Shown here: one piece after another, positions 43,028-51,683 of the stretch
Layout of the letters: each line of letters starts with the position of its first letter
Numbering within the stretch: the first letter of the stretch is position 1
Assembly (NCBI RefSeq): GCF_039822625.1
Contig: NZ_JBDLLG010000001.1
Location: forward strand, 310,001 to 374,000
Source: Marinimicrobium locisalis
Lineage (GTDB): Bacteria > Pseudomonadota > Gammaproteobacteria > Pseudomonadales > Cellvibrionaceae
DNA: 64,000 bases
Direction: 5' to 3'
Program-made: the position numbers and the translations under genes
Notes under the pieces: model-generated
Database searches by the model: none
What the model was told of the DNA's origin: nothing
The model's input: only the letters and a program-made list of their open reading frames with translations

Positions 43028-43086
43028 TTGAAATTCCGGGGAAAAGGTTGCATCTTTACCCTAAAGCGTTTTGACGGAGTGGTTTA

Positions 43087-44376
43087 ATGACCGATCACAC
43101 CAACGACAATGGCGACAAAAACGGCAAACTGCTGTATTGCTCGTTTTGTGGTAAGAGCCAGCACGAAGTTCGCAAGTTGATCGCCGGGCCCTCGGTGTTC
43201 ATTTGCGACGAGTGTGTCGACCTGTGCAACGACATCATCCGGGAGGAAATCCAGGAAGCGACGGCGGAAGGGCCTTCTGAGCACCTGCCCAAGCCCAGTG
43301 AGATTTCCGGGATCCTGGATGAATACGTCATCGGCCAGCAACGTGCCAAGAAGGTGCTGGCAGTGGCGGTTTATAACCACTACAAGCGATTGCGGGTCGG
43401 CGACAAGGGCAAGGACCCAATCGAACTCGGCAAGAGCAATATTTTGTTGGTGGGGCCCACGGGCAGTGGTAAAACCCTGCTGGCGGAAACCCTGGCCCGC
43501 CTACTTGACGTGCCGTTCACCATTGCCGATGCCACCACACTCACCGAGGCCGGTTATGTCGGTGAAGATGTGGAAAATATTATCCAAAAATTGCTGCAAA
43601 AATGTGACTACGATGTGGACAAGGCCCAGCAGGGCATCGTCTATATCGACGAAATCGACAAGATTTCCCGCAAGTCCGACAACCCCTCCATCACTCGAGA
43701 CGTATCGGGCGAAGGGGTGCAGCAAGCATTGCTGAAGTTGATTGAAGGCACCGTGGCCTCCGTTCCCCCTCAGGGCGGGCGGAAGCACCCACAGCAGGAG
43801 TTCCTGCAAGTAGACACCGGGAACATCTTGTTCATTTGCGGTGGTGCCTTTGCGGGCCTGGACAAGGTCATTCGGGAGCGCTCGGAGAAGGGCGGTATCG
43901 GTTTCGGCGCGGAAGTAAAAAGCAAAGACGACAAACGCAAGTTTGGCGAGATTTTGCACCAGCTTGAGCCGGAAGATCTGGTCCAGTATGGCTTGATTCC
44001 CGAATTTGTCGGTCGTCTGCCGGTGATCGCCACGCTCGACGAGCTGGACAATGAAGCCCTGATCCAGATTTTGACCGAGCCGAAAAACTCGTTGACTAAG
44101 CAGTACCAGCGACTGTTCGAGATGGAAGGCGTCGATATCGACTTCCGCCGGGACGCCCTTGAAGCCGTGGCCCAAAAAGCCATGGATCGCAAAACCGGTG
44201 CTCGAGGTCTACGCTCTATTATGGAAGCGGTGCTGTTGGATACCATGTACCGTATTCCGTCAGAGGAGGGTGTCGTCAAAGTCATTGTGGACGATTCCGT
44301 AATCAAGGGGGAGTCAGAGCCCCTGTTGGTGTACGAACAAAGCGAGGCGCCGGCGAAAGTGGCCAAGGGCGACTGA
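43087..44376 (+). CDS. clpX: ATP-dependent Clp protease ATP-binding subunit ClpX
   Basis: AAA+ unfoldase that feeds ClpP. The 429-residue protein has the N-terminal zinc domain (C18, C21, C40, C43), Walker A in LLVGPTGSGKTLLAETLA, Walker B in IVYIDEIDKI, the ClpP-binding LGF-type loop equivalent IGFGAEV, and the arginine-finger/sensor-2 GARGLRSI. CGGAGTGG lies upstream of the ATG. A strong terminator separates it from lon. Confidence 0.97.
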   Translation: MTDHTNDNGDKNGKLLYCSFCGKSQHEVRKLIAGPSVFICDECVDLCNDIIREEIQEATAEGPSEHLPKPSEISGILDEYVIGQQRAKKVLAVAVYNHYKRLRVGDKGKDPIELGKSNILLVGPTGSGKTLLAETLARLLDVPFTIADATTLTEAGYVGEDVENIIQKLLQKCDYDVDKAQQGIVYIDEIDKISRKSDNPSITRDVSGEGVQQALLKLIEGTVASVPPQGGRKHPQQEFLQVDTGNILFICGGAFAGLDKVIRERSEKGGIGFGAEVKSKDDKRKFGEILHQLEPEDLVQYGLIPEFVGRLPVIATLDELDNEALIQILTEPKNSLTKQYQRLFEMEGVDIDFRRDALEAVAQKAMDRKTGARGLRSIMEAVLLDTMYRIPSEEGVVKVIVDDSVIKGESEPLLVYEQSEAPAKVAKGD

Positions 44377-44402
44377 TAGCTGTTCCCTCAGTCGTGAAAT
44401 TG

Positions 44403-44443
44403 ACCGCAAAGGGCGCCTATAGAAGCGCTCTTTGCGGTTTTTT
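44403..44443 (+). terminator. rho-independent terminator after clpX
   Basis: ACCGCAAAG / CTTTGCGGT stem with a further GGGCGC / GCGCTC pairing inside and a run of six T. It isolates clpX from lon. Confidence 0.88.
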
Positions 44444-44454
44444 ACTTTTAGAAA

Positions 44455-44481
44455 CTTGTAATCCAGTGTCCAAACCCCAAC
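44455..44481 (+). promoter_or_regulatory. sigma-32-like promoter of lon
   Basis: CTTGTAA at 44455-44461, 13 bases, then CCCCAAC at 44475-44481. The -35 half differs from the heat-shock consensus CTTGAAA at one base and the CCCC core is intact. It lies between the clpX terminator and lon, a classical heat-shock gene. Confidence 0.5.
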
Positions 44482-44533
44482 CCTTAGGGGTAAGAGTCAG
44501 CCATTAGGCCTTCCAAATATGAGGACCGATTCG

Positions 44534-46954
44534 ATGGATCAGCAAGAAACCCCCATCCCCACACAAGTCAGTGATATCCCTCTGTTGCCCCTGCGCGACG
44601 TAGTGGTATATCCCCACATGGTGATTCCGCTTTTCGTGGGCCGCGAGAAATCCATCGAGGCCCTGGAAAGCGCCATGTCCACCGATAAGCAAGTTCTGCT
44701 TGTGGCCCAGAAAAACCCCGGTGACGATGATCCGGGCGCCAAAGACCTGTATACAGTGGGCACTGTGGCGACCATTCTGCAGCTTCTGAAACTGCCCGAC
44801 GGCACCGTGAAGGTATTGGTCGAAGGCGGCGAGCGGGCGGAAATCGATAACGTGGAAATCATTGAAAAGCATTTCCGCGCCCGAGTTAATTTGCTGGAAG
44901 AAGACAGCATGACTGGCCATCAGGCCGACGCCCTAATCAATTCCACCGTCAGTCAGTTCGAGCAGTACGTAAACCTGAGTAAAAAGGTGCCCTCGGAAGT
45001 GATGACCTCTCTGAGTGGCATCGACGATCCGGGCCGTCTGGCGGATACCGTCGCCGCTCACATGACGCTCGAGCTTGGGCAAAAGCAGGCCATACTTGAG
45101 ATGGTTTCGGTTCGAGAGCGCATTGAACATTTGCTGGGCCTGATGGAAGCGGAAATCGACCTCTTTCAGGTCGAGAAGAAAATTCGCGGCCGCGTTAAAC
45201 AGCAAATGGAAAAAAGTCAGCGCGAGTACTATTTGAATGAGCAAATGAAGGCCATTCAAAAAGAGCTCGGCGACATGGGCGATGAAGGTAATGAAGCCGA
45301 TGAGCTCGAGCAGAAGATCGAGCAGTCCGGCATGCCCAAGGAAGCCGAGGAGAAAACGCGAGCTGAGCTCAACAAATTGAAGATGATGTCTCCCATGTCC
45401 GCAGAGGCTTCGGTTGTTCGGGCTTATATCGACTGGATGGTGAAGGTCCCCTGGAAGAAGCGCAGCAAGGTTCGTCATGATCTTCAGCGCGCCGAAGAGG
45501 TGTTGGAAAAAGACCACTTCGGTCTCGAAGAGGTAAAGGAGCGCATCCTAGAGTATCTCGCCGTGCAACAGCGGGTGAAGAAGATTAAGGGCCCCATTCT
45601 TTGTCTGGTAGGTCCGCCGGGGGTTGGTAAAACTTCCTTGGGCGAATCCATTGCCCGGGCCACCAACCGCAAATTTATTCGCATGGCACTCGGTGGCGTG
45701 CGGGATGAAGCGGAAATTCGCGGGCATCGTCGAACCTACATCGGTTCATTGCCGGGCAAACTTGTCCAAAAAATGGCCAAGATCGGGGTAAAAAACCCAC
45801 TGTTTTTGTTAGACGAAGTGGACAAGATGGGCATGGACAACCGAGGGGATCCCGCATCCGCTCTACTGGAAGTGCTCGATCCTGAACAAAACAACCACTT
45901 CAACGATCACTATCTGGAAGTGGATTACGATCTGTCCGATGTGATGTTTGTGTGCACCTCCAACTCCATGAACATCCCTGGGCCTTTGCTCGACCGGATG
46001 GAGGTGATCCGCATCCCCGGTTATACCGAGGATGAGAAGCTGAATATTGCTTTGCGCTATTTGCTCCCGAAGCAAATGAAAGCCAACGGTCTGAAAAAGG
46101 ACGAGCTCAAGCTGGAAGATGAAGCCATCAAGGATATCGTGCGCTACTACACCCGGGAGGCGGGCGTGCGCAGCCTGGAGCGGGAAATCGCCAAGATTTG
46201 CCGCAAGGTGGTGACTCGCCACATTAAGGACAAGAAGGTTCGCGAAGACATTGTCGACTCGTCAGTGATCGAGGATTATCTGGGCGTACGCAAGTTCGAC
46301 TTCGGGCGCGCGGAAGAAACCAACCAAGTGGGTCAGGTCACCGGTTTGGCCTGGACTCAAGTCGGTGGCGAACTGTTGAGCATTGAATCCTCCGCCGTAA
46401 AAGGTAAGGGTCGGGTCATTAAGACCGGCTCCTTGGGCGATGTAATGCAGGAGTCCATTCAGGCGGCGCTTACAGTGGTACGCTCGCGTGCACAAGTCCT
46501 GGGCATTGCGCCGGACTATCACGAGAAAATGGATGTGCATATTCACGTTCCCGAAGGCGCCACGCCCAAAGATGGGCCAAGCGCGGGTATTGCGATGTGC
46601 ACCGCCTTGGTGTCTGTACTCACCAGCATCCCGGTTCGCTCGGAAGTGGCCATGACCGGGGAAATTACCCTTCGCGGTGAAGTGTTGCGCATCGGGGGGC
46701 TCAAAGAAAAACTGTTGGCTGCTCACAGAGGCGGGGTCAAAACCGTCATTATCCCTTCGGAAAATGAGCGGGACCTTAAAGAAATCCCCGATAACATTAA
46801 GGAAGACCTCGAAATTAAACCGGTTCAGTGGATTGACGACGTACTGCAAATTGCCTTGCAAAGCATGCCTAAGCCACTCTCGGATGAAGAGTATAAGGCG
46901 CTTGAAAAGAAGGCTGAGCAGGACGATTCGGCCAAGCGAATCAGTACCCACTGA
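44534..46954 (+). CDS. lon: ATP-dependent protease Lon
   Basis: AAA+ serine protease that degrades misfolded and regulatory proteins. Domains: N-terminal substrate domain beginning with IPLLPLRDVVVYPHMVIPLF, a central coiled coil, the AAA+ module with CLVGPPGVGKTSLGESIA, and the C-terminal Ser-Lys protease with EGATPKDGPSAGIAM and a Lys in IGGLKEKLLAAHRGG. I prefer ATG 44534 (MDQQETPIP, 806 residues) because GAGGA at 44521-44525 sits eight bases upstream; ATG 44519 would consume that site. Confidence 0.96.
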   Translation: MDQQETPIPTQVSDIPLLPLRDVVVYPHMVIPLFVGREKSIEALESAMSTDKQVLLVAQKNPGDDDPGAKDLYTVGTVATILQLLKLPDGTVKVLVEGGERAEIDNVEIIEKHFRARVNLLEEDSMTGHQADALINSTVSQFEQYVNLSKKVPSEVMTSLSGIDDPGRLADTVAAHMTLELGQKQAILEMVSVRERIEHLLGLMEAEIDLFQVEKKIRGRVKQQMEKSQREYYLNEQMKAIQKELGDMGDEGNEADELEQKIEQSGMPKEAEEKTRAELNKLKMMSPMSAEASVVRAYIDWMVKVPWKKRSKVRHDLQRAEEVLEKDHFGLEEVKERILEYLAVQQRVKKIKGPILCLVGPPGVGKTSLGESIARATNRKFIRMALGGVRDEAEIRGHRRTYIGSLPGKLVQKMAKIGVKNPLFLLDEVDKMGMDNRGDPASALLEVLDPEQNNHFNDHYLEVDYDLSDVMFVCTSNSMNIPGPLLDRMEVIRIPGYTEDEKLNIALRYLLPKQMKANGLKKDELKLEDEAIKDIVRYYTREAGVRSLEREIAKICRKVVTRHIKDKKVREDIVDSSVIEDYLGVRKFDFGRAEETNQVGQVTGLAWTQVGGELLSIESSAVKGKGRVIKTGSLGDVMQESIQAALTVVRSRAQVLGIAPDYHEKMDVHIHVPEGATPKDGPSAGIAMCTALVSVLTSIPVRSEVAMTGEITLRGEVLRIGGLKEKLLAAHRGGVKTVIIPSENERDLKEIPDNIKEDLEIKPVQWIDDVLQIALQSMPKPLSDEEYKALEKKAEQDDSAKRISTH

Positions 46955-46993
46955 TACATTTGAAGGATTTTTGAGGTTTCTAAAGGTAACAGT

Positions 46994-47017
46994 CTGGCCA
47001 CTCAACCGAGTGGCCAG
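46994..47017. repeat. perfect 10-bp stem-loop after lon
   Basis: CTGGCCACTC / GAGTGGCCAG with a four-base AACC loop, about 40 bases after the lon stop. No T-run follows on either strand. Confidence 0.6.
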
Positions 47018-47223
47018 CTGGTAACAAAGGGCCTTGACAAGCGGCTTTTTTTGGGCGGAATGGTCAAATAACGTTCAACTCGGGAAGTAATCTCACAAAG
47101 CACGCATCGTCTTCTTGACCCGCCCCATCTGCCTTGGTATAAATCGCAGTTCATTCGCCAAGCAGGCGGCACGGGGGGCGAATAGCTGTCCAAGCCCGGC
47201 TACTGTTCAGGCCAGTGTATGTG

Positions 47224-47256
47224 CCTGAGTTCAATGGTGGTATGTCCTGAGTTCAA
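47224..47256. repeat. direct repeat CCTGAGTTCAA upstream of hupB
   Basis: Two exact 11-base copies at 47224-47234 and 47246-47256, start to start 22 bases, i.e. about two helical turns. Related words (GCCTGAATAGG, CCCGAGTTCTTGAGG, GCCTGAGACTA) follow up to about 47310. Possible protein-binding array. Confidence 0.4.
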
Positions 47257-47368
47257 CGGACTGGGCCTGAATAGGTCTGCCCGAGTTCTTGAGGTTGCCT
47301 GAGACTAGGTATTGAACAGTAGACCTGCGCCATCGATTTCTGAAGCAAATAATCAAAAGGGGTTAAGT

Positions 47369-47641
47369 GTGAACAAATCCGAGCTGATTGAAGCCATCGC
47401 CGCATCTGCGGACATTCCAAAAGCTGCTGCCGGCCGTGCGCTCGACGCAATGGTTGACAACGTAACTGGTGCTCTGAAGAAGGGCGATCAGGTTGTGCTG
47501 GTGGGTTTTGGTACTTTCTCTGTGAAGGAGCGTGCCGCACGTACCGGCCGCAACCCACAGACAGGCGCCGAGATTCAAATCGCCGCTGCCAAGGTACCGA
47601 GTTTCAAAGCGGGTAAAGCACTGAAAGACGCTGTAAACTAA
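47369..47641 (+). CDS. hupB: DNA-binding protein HU-beta
   Basis: A 90-residue histone-like protein that bends DNA as a dimer. It begins with NKSELIEAIAASADI, has the dimer core GDQVVLVGFGTFSVKERAAR and the DNA-inserting arm tip TGRNPQTG, and ends KAGKALKDAVN. The start is GTG at 47369, with AAAAGGGG upstream. It lies between lon and ppiD, its usual place. Confidence 0.97.
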   Translation: MNKSELIEAIAASADIPKAAAGRALDAMVDNVTGALKKGDQVVLVGFGTFSVKERAARTGRNPQTGAEIQIAAAKVPSFKAGKALKDAVN

Positions 47642-47754
47642 GCGTTTGGCGCGCCTTCCGCGCGTTTCAGTGGTGATCAGAGACGAATGTCGTAGGCACC
47701 CATCAAGTCTTGAGTGGTTGCTCTAACCCGACGTATTAGTCCTGGCAGAATGAA

Positions 47755-47787
47755 GAGGCGCATCTCACAAGGTGCGCCTTTTCTTTA
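47755..47787 (+). terminator. rho-independent terminator after hupB
   Basis: AGGCGCA / TGCGCCT stem with a ten-base loop and TTTTCTTT, about 115 bases after the hupB stop and 100 bases before ppiD. Confidence 0.8.
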
Positions 47788-47885
47788 TTCAACAAATACT
47801 TGGTTCGGTTTCAGCACTGAACATTATGATAAAAAGCGCCCCTTGGATATGGTCGTCCCAAAGGGTTCACGATTAGGAGCAGACA

Positions 47886-49754
47886 ATGCTGCAGACGATT
47901 CGCGATAACTCAAAAGGTGTAGTGGCCGGTATTCTGGTCGGCTTCCTGGTTATTATTTTCGCTCTGTCGGGAGCCGAGGCACTGTTTTCCGGCAGCACTC
48001 AATCCCCAGAAGTGGCCACGGTTGAAGGTGAGGCGATCACCGAAACCCAGGTTGCGCGAGAAATTCATCGGCAACGTCAACAGATTTTGAGCGAGTATGG
48101 CGACTCCGTGCCCTCCGAATTTGTCAGTGACGAGCGCCTGCGTGAGCCCGCCGTCAATAACCTGGTACAGCGCCAAATCCTGGTACAGCACGCCCGCGAC
48201 CGGGGGATGGCCGTAAGCGAGCAGACACTGGACCAGATGATAGTCAGCAACCCCCAGTTCGCCGGCGATGACGGCAAATTTGATTCCAACCGCTATCAGC
48301 AAGTGCTTCGCTCTTCCGGCTTCACGCCCGCACAGTACAAACAGGTCTTGCGGCAGGAGTTGCTGCTGAATCAATTGGCGATGGGGGTTGGCAATAGTGG
48401 GTTCGTCACCCAGGATGAGCTGGAGCGTTTCGCGGCGTTGAACTATCAAACCCGGGACTTCTCTTATACGACCCTGACGCAAGAGCGCGTTGCCGATGAT
48501 GTTGAAATCACCGAGTCGGACATCGAAGCTTATTACAATGGCAATCAACAGCAGTTTCGCCAGCCCGAACAGGTGGCCGTTGATTATATTGACCTGAGTG
48601 TCGAGTCCTTGATGGACCAAATTGAGATCGACGAGTCGACGCTGCGAGATCAGTTCGAGGAAAACCAGGCCGCCCGTGACTCTCGCCCCGTGGAAGTTCG
48701 GGTGGCTCATATCCTGTTTGAGGACGGCGCCGACGAAGAGATAAACGAAGTGCAGAAGGCACTTGCTTCAGGTGAAGACTTCGCCGAGTTGGCAAGCGAG
48801 CACTCTGATGACCTGGGCTCTAAAGGGCAGGGGGGTGAGCTGGGCTTTATCACTGAAGACGGATTCCCCGAGCCGTTCGTCGCCGCTGCAAAATCCTTGG
48901 AAGAGGGGGAAGTTTCCGAACCGGTCGAGACCGATGCGGGGGTTCACCTGATCAAGGTTTTGGAGAAGCGCGGGAATGAAGAGGTCACCTTTGAAGACGC
49001 CCGCGACCGTATCGCTCGTCAGCTGAAGCGTGTTGAGGCGGAAAATGAGTTTGTTACTCTGATGGAGCGCCTCGGCGAGCTATCCTACAACGCCGAGAGC
49101 TTGGAGCCGGTGGCGGAAGAGCTGGGCTTGGACGTTGAAAATACGGGGCTGTTCACCCGCAATGGTGGGCCGGGTATTGCCTCTGAGGCGGCGGTAACGG
49201 AAGCGGCCTTTTCCGAGGAAGTGTTGGAGCGCGGCAATAGCAGTGATGTGATTGAGCTGGCCTCGGATCGAGTGGTCGTGTTGAAGAAGACAGACTACGA
49301 AGAGGCTTATGTTAAGCCTTTGGATGAGGTGAGGGATCAGATCGCCAATCAGCTGCGCCAGGAGCGTATCCGTAGCCTGCTGGCTGAACGTGGCGAGGCG
49401 CTGCGGGAGGCGCTTGAGCAGGGGCAGTCTTTGGAGGCGTTGGCTGAGGAGAATGATCTTGAGGTGAATACGGTTGAGGATGCTCAGCGTAATGAGGCGG
49501 ATGTTCCTCGGGCATTGTCGAACCATGTGTTTTCGTTGCCTGCCCCTGAGGGTGCGGAGCCGGTTGTCAGCGGCGTTGCCACCGGTAGTGGTTATGCGCT
49601 GGTGAGCCTCTCTGAGGTGACGCCGGGTTCTTGGTCTTCTTTGAGTGAGGAGCAGCAGCGGTCTTTGCGTCGCAATCTGGCTCGTATGCAGGGTGAGCAG
49701 GAGTATACGGCTTATCGTACGCAGCTAAGAACGCAGGCCGATATCGAGCAGTAA
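47886..49754 (+). CDS. ppiD: periplasmic folding chaperone PpiD (parvulin family)
   Basis: A 622-residue inner-membrane-anchored periplasmic chaperone that meets proteins leaving the Sec channel. It has one N-terminal membrane helix (GVVAGILVGFLVIIFALSGA), a SurA-like helical N domain (about 35-170), one parvulin domain starting VEVRVAHILFEDGADEEI (about 265-365), and a helical C-terminal part. The last 450 bases use strikingly G- and T-rich codons, unlike the first part; this borders the degenerate repeat at about 49860. AGGAGC precedes the ATG. Confidence 0.94.
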   Translation: MLQTIRDNSKGVVAGILVGFLVIIFALSGAEALFSGSTQSPEVATVEGEAITETQVAREIHRQRQQILSEYGDSVPSEFVSDERLREPAVNNLVQRQILVQHARDRGMAVSEQTLDQMIVSNPQFAGDDGKFDSNRYQQVLRSSGFTPAQYKQVLRQELLLNQLAMGVGNSGFVTQDELERFAALNYQTRDFSYTTLTQERVADDVEITESDIEAYYNGNQQQFRQPEQVAVDYIDLSVESLMDQIEIDESTLRDQFEENQAARDSRPVEVRVAHILFEDGADEEINEVQKALASGEDFAELASEHSDDLGSKGQGGELGFITEDGFPEPFVAAAKSLEEGEVSEPVETDAGVHLIKVLEKRGNEEVTFEDARDRIARQLKRVEAENEFVTLMERLGELSYNAESLEPVAEELGLDVENTGLFTRNGGPGIASEAAVTEAAFSEEVLERGNSSDVIELASDRVVVLKKTDYEEAYVKPLDEVRDQIANQLRQERIRSLLAERGEALREALEQGQSLEALAEENDLEVNTVEDAQRNEADVPRALSNHVFSLPAPEGAEPVVSGVATGSGYALVSLSEVTPGSWSSLSEEQQRSLRRNLARMQGEQEYTAYRTQLRTQADIEQ

Positions 49755-49769
49755 GCAGCCGATATAACG

Positions 49770-49807
49770 CCATAAAAAAACCCGCTTTCGAGCGGGTTTT
49801 TTTATGG
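49770..49807 (+). terminator. bidirectional terminator after ppiD
   Basis: CCATAAAAAAACCCGCT / AGCGGGTTTTTTTATGG, a long near-perfect palindrome with A- and T-runs on either side of a short loop. It can stop both ppiD and the convergent mltD. Confidence 0.9.
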
Positions 49808-49855
49808 CTGTTGTCTTAGTTCATGGTGCTAGTTAGTTGAGTTCCGGCAAGGGAG

Positions 49856-49919
49856 AGGGTGGGTACTTCGGGGACCCGCCGTAAACCCATCCATGGGGGC
49901 TACAAATAAGGAACTAAAG
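49856..49919. repeat. degenerate or solo copy of the inverted-repeat element
   Basis: GGGTGGGTACTTCGGGGAC followed by CCGCCGTAAACCCATCCATG and GGGGCT (core from 49874) matches one arm and part of the core of the element at 59282-59441. AAGGAACTAAAGCC at about 49908 also matches AAGGAGCTAAAGCC there, but in the opposite relative orientation. A second arm is not present. Confidence 0.75.
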
Positions 49920-49945
49920 CCATACCCCATGATTGAGTGATGGCT

Positions 49946-51553
49946 CTAATAACCACCATTCTCCGTCACATCCACAAACAGCGTCAGTGACTGGCCGGGG
50001 TGGATGTAGCTTGAGGGTGATACCTGGTTCCAGCGCAGGATATCCTTAACGGAAAGGTTAAAATGACTGGCGATACGCGCCAGAGAATCCCCCTTGCGCA
50101 CCCGGTAGCTGACCTTGCGAACCACCGACCGGTTATCGGATTGCGCCGTGGTCAAGTCCTCCTGCTCCGTCCAGATGACCAGATTTTGCCCGGGCATCAG
50201 CGTATCGCCCGGAGCCATTCCATTCCAGTTTGTCAGCGCGCCGACCGTAATGCCGTGGCGCTTGGCAATGGTCCAGAAGCTGTCGCCGGGGCGGACTTTA
50301 TAATCGACCCGAGAGCTTCCCTCGGCGCCTTTGGAGTTATCCTGGACGCGTTCTCGGCGCTGGTCGGCGCTGAAAGCATACCGGTCAGAAGGGTGTTTGG
50401 CCGTGGGAATCATCAACGTCTGCCCGACGCGAATGATATTACTGGAAAGTTCGTTCACCCGCTTAATGTTGTCAACGCTGGTTCGATGCCGGCGGGCGAT
50501 GGTGATGAGAGAGTCCCCTGAGGCCACGCGGTAACGGCGCCAGCCGATACGCTCGTCGGCGTCGATGTTGGCCAGCCGGGTGCGAAACGCTTCTTCGTGG
50601 TCTACAGGAACCAACAGCTGGTGGGGGCCATCCGGGTCGGTGGCCCAGCGGTTGTAGCCAGCGTTCAGCATGTAGAGTTCGTCGAGATCGAGTTGGGCGA
50701 GTTCCGCCGCCTGGGCCAGATCAATCTGGGACTCGACATCCACGATACTGAAATAAGGCTCGTCCGGGATTGGCTTCAAGGCCAGATCAAACTGCTCGGG
50801 GTTCTTTACGATCCGGGACAACGCGAGTAGCTGCGGGACATAGGCCTGGGTCTCGCGCGGCAAGCGCAGAGACCAGAAGTCCGTGGGTTTGCCCTGGCGC
50901 TCATTGGCACGCATGCGGCGCATGACATTGCCCTGGCCGGTGTTGTATGAGGCGAGGGCCAGCAGCCAGTCACCGTCAAACAGCTCGTTCAGGTACTTTA
51001 AGTAGCGGATCGCTGCGTCGGTGGAGGCTACGATATCCCGGCGCCCGTCGTACCACCAGTTCTGTTTCAGGCCATATTGGCGTCCAGTGGCGGGCACAAA
51101 CTGCCAGATGCCCGAGGCACGGCCGTGGGAGTAGGCAAACGGATCAAAAGCGCTTTCGACGATGGGCAGCAAAGCCAGCTCGGTGGGCAGCCCTTCCTCT
51201 TCCAAACGCGTGATAATGTAATGCAGGTACCGGTGGCCGCGCTCCATGACCCGCTCCATATAATGCGGGTGTTTGCCGTACCACTTCAGGTAGGTATCGA
51301 CGCGCGGGTGGTCGATTTCGGGCAACGCATAGCCCTCGCGCAGCCGCGGCCACAGGTTGCCCCGGTCAGATACCGCAAACTCAGCGTGTTTTTCTTCATC
51401 TCGAGTACACAGGGCTTCATCGACCACCAGAGAGGCGCTCTGCGCCAGTTTCAGCGGTTGGTCGAGGTTGGGGTCGGACGACGTCTGCGTTTGACAACCA
51501 CTGAGAGTCATCAGGCCGACAGCGAGGGCGATTGGGCGCTTGAATCGATTCAT
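49946..51553 (-). CDS. mltD: membrane-bound lytic murein transglycosylase D
   Basis: A 535-residue lipoprotein that cleaves peptidoglycan. Lipobox TLSGC at residue about 20; soluble transglycosylase (SLT) domain at about 110-260 with the catalytic Glu in ALLPIVESAFDPFAYS, GIWQFVPATGRQYGL and YNTGQGNVMRRM; then three LysM repeats (YRVASGDSLITIARRH, YKVRPGDSFWTIAKRH, YRVRKGDSLARIASHF) that bind glycan. The ATG at 51551-51553 leads straight into the signal peptide. It lies next to gloB, with a 130-base gap. Confidence 0.94.
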   Translation of the reverse strand: MNRFKRPIALAVGLMTLSGCQTQTSSDPNLDQPLKLAQSASLVVDEALCTRDEEKHAEFAVSDRGNLWPRLREGYALPEIDHPRVDTYLKWYGKHPHYMERVMERGHRYLHYIITRLEEEGLPTELALLPIVESAFDPFAYSHGRASGIWQFVPATGRQYGLKQNWWYDGRRDIVASTDAAIRYLKYLNELFDGDWLLALASYNTGQGNVMRRMRANERQGKPTDFWSLRLPRETQAYVPQLLALSRIVKNPEQFDLALKPIPDEPYFSIVDVESQIDLAQAAELAQLDLDELYMLNAGYNRWATDPDGPHQLLVPVDHEEAFRTRLANIDADERIGWRRYRVASGDSLITIARRHRTSVDNIKRVNELSSNIIRVGQTLMIPTAKHPSDRYAFSADQRRERVQDNSKGAEGSSRVDYKVRPGDSFWTIAKRHGITVGALTNWNGMAPGDTLMPGQNLVIWTEQEDLTTAQSDNRSVVRKVSYRVRKGDSLARIASHFNLSVKDILRWNQVSPSSYIHPGQSLTLFVDVTENGGY

Positions 51554-51683
51554 TGAATACCGGTGTACTGGTCTAATGAGGCCCGACGTCGTATCGCCAG
51601 GCGTGGATTTTTGCGATTCTAGGGAGTCCCCGATAGGGCGTCAAGGATTGCATTCAGACTTTGCGAACCGCCCGTTAGAATCG

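Larger units (their letters stand above)
46955..47368. other. lon-hupB intergenic region
   Basis: About 410 bases without a gene. It contains a perfect hairpin at 46994-47017, a TTGACA at 47034-47039 without a good -10, and repeated CCTGAGTTCAA-type words at 47224-47256 upstream of hupB. HU genes commonly have several promoters, so the region is probably regulatory. Confidence 0.45.

Noticed and set aside
44519..44533. Upstream ATG of lon at 44519
   Set aside because: It lacks a ribosome site, while the GAGGA just after it is well placed for the ATG at 44534.
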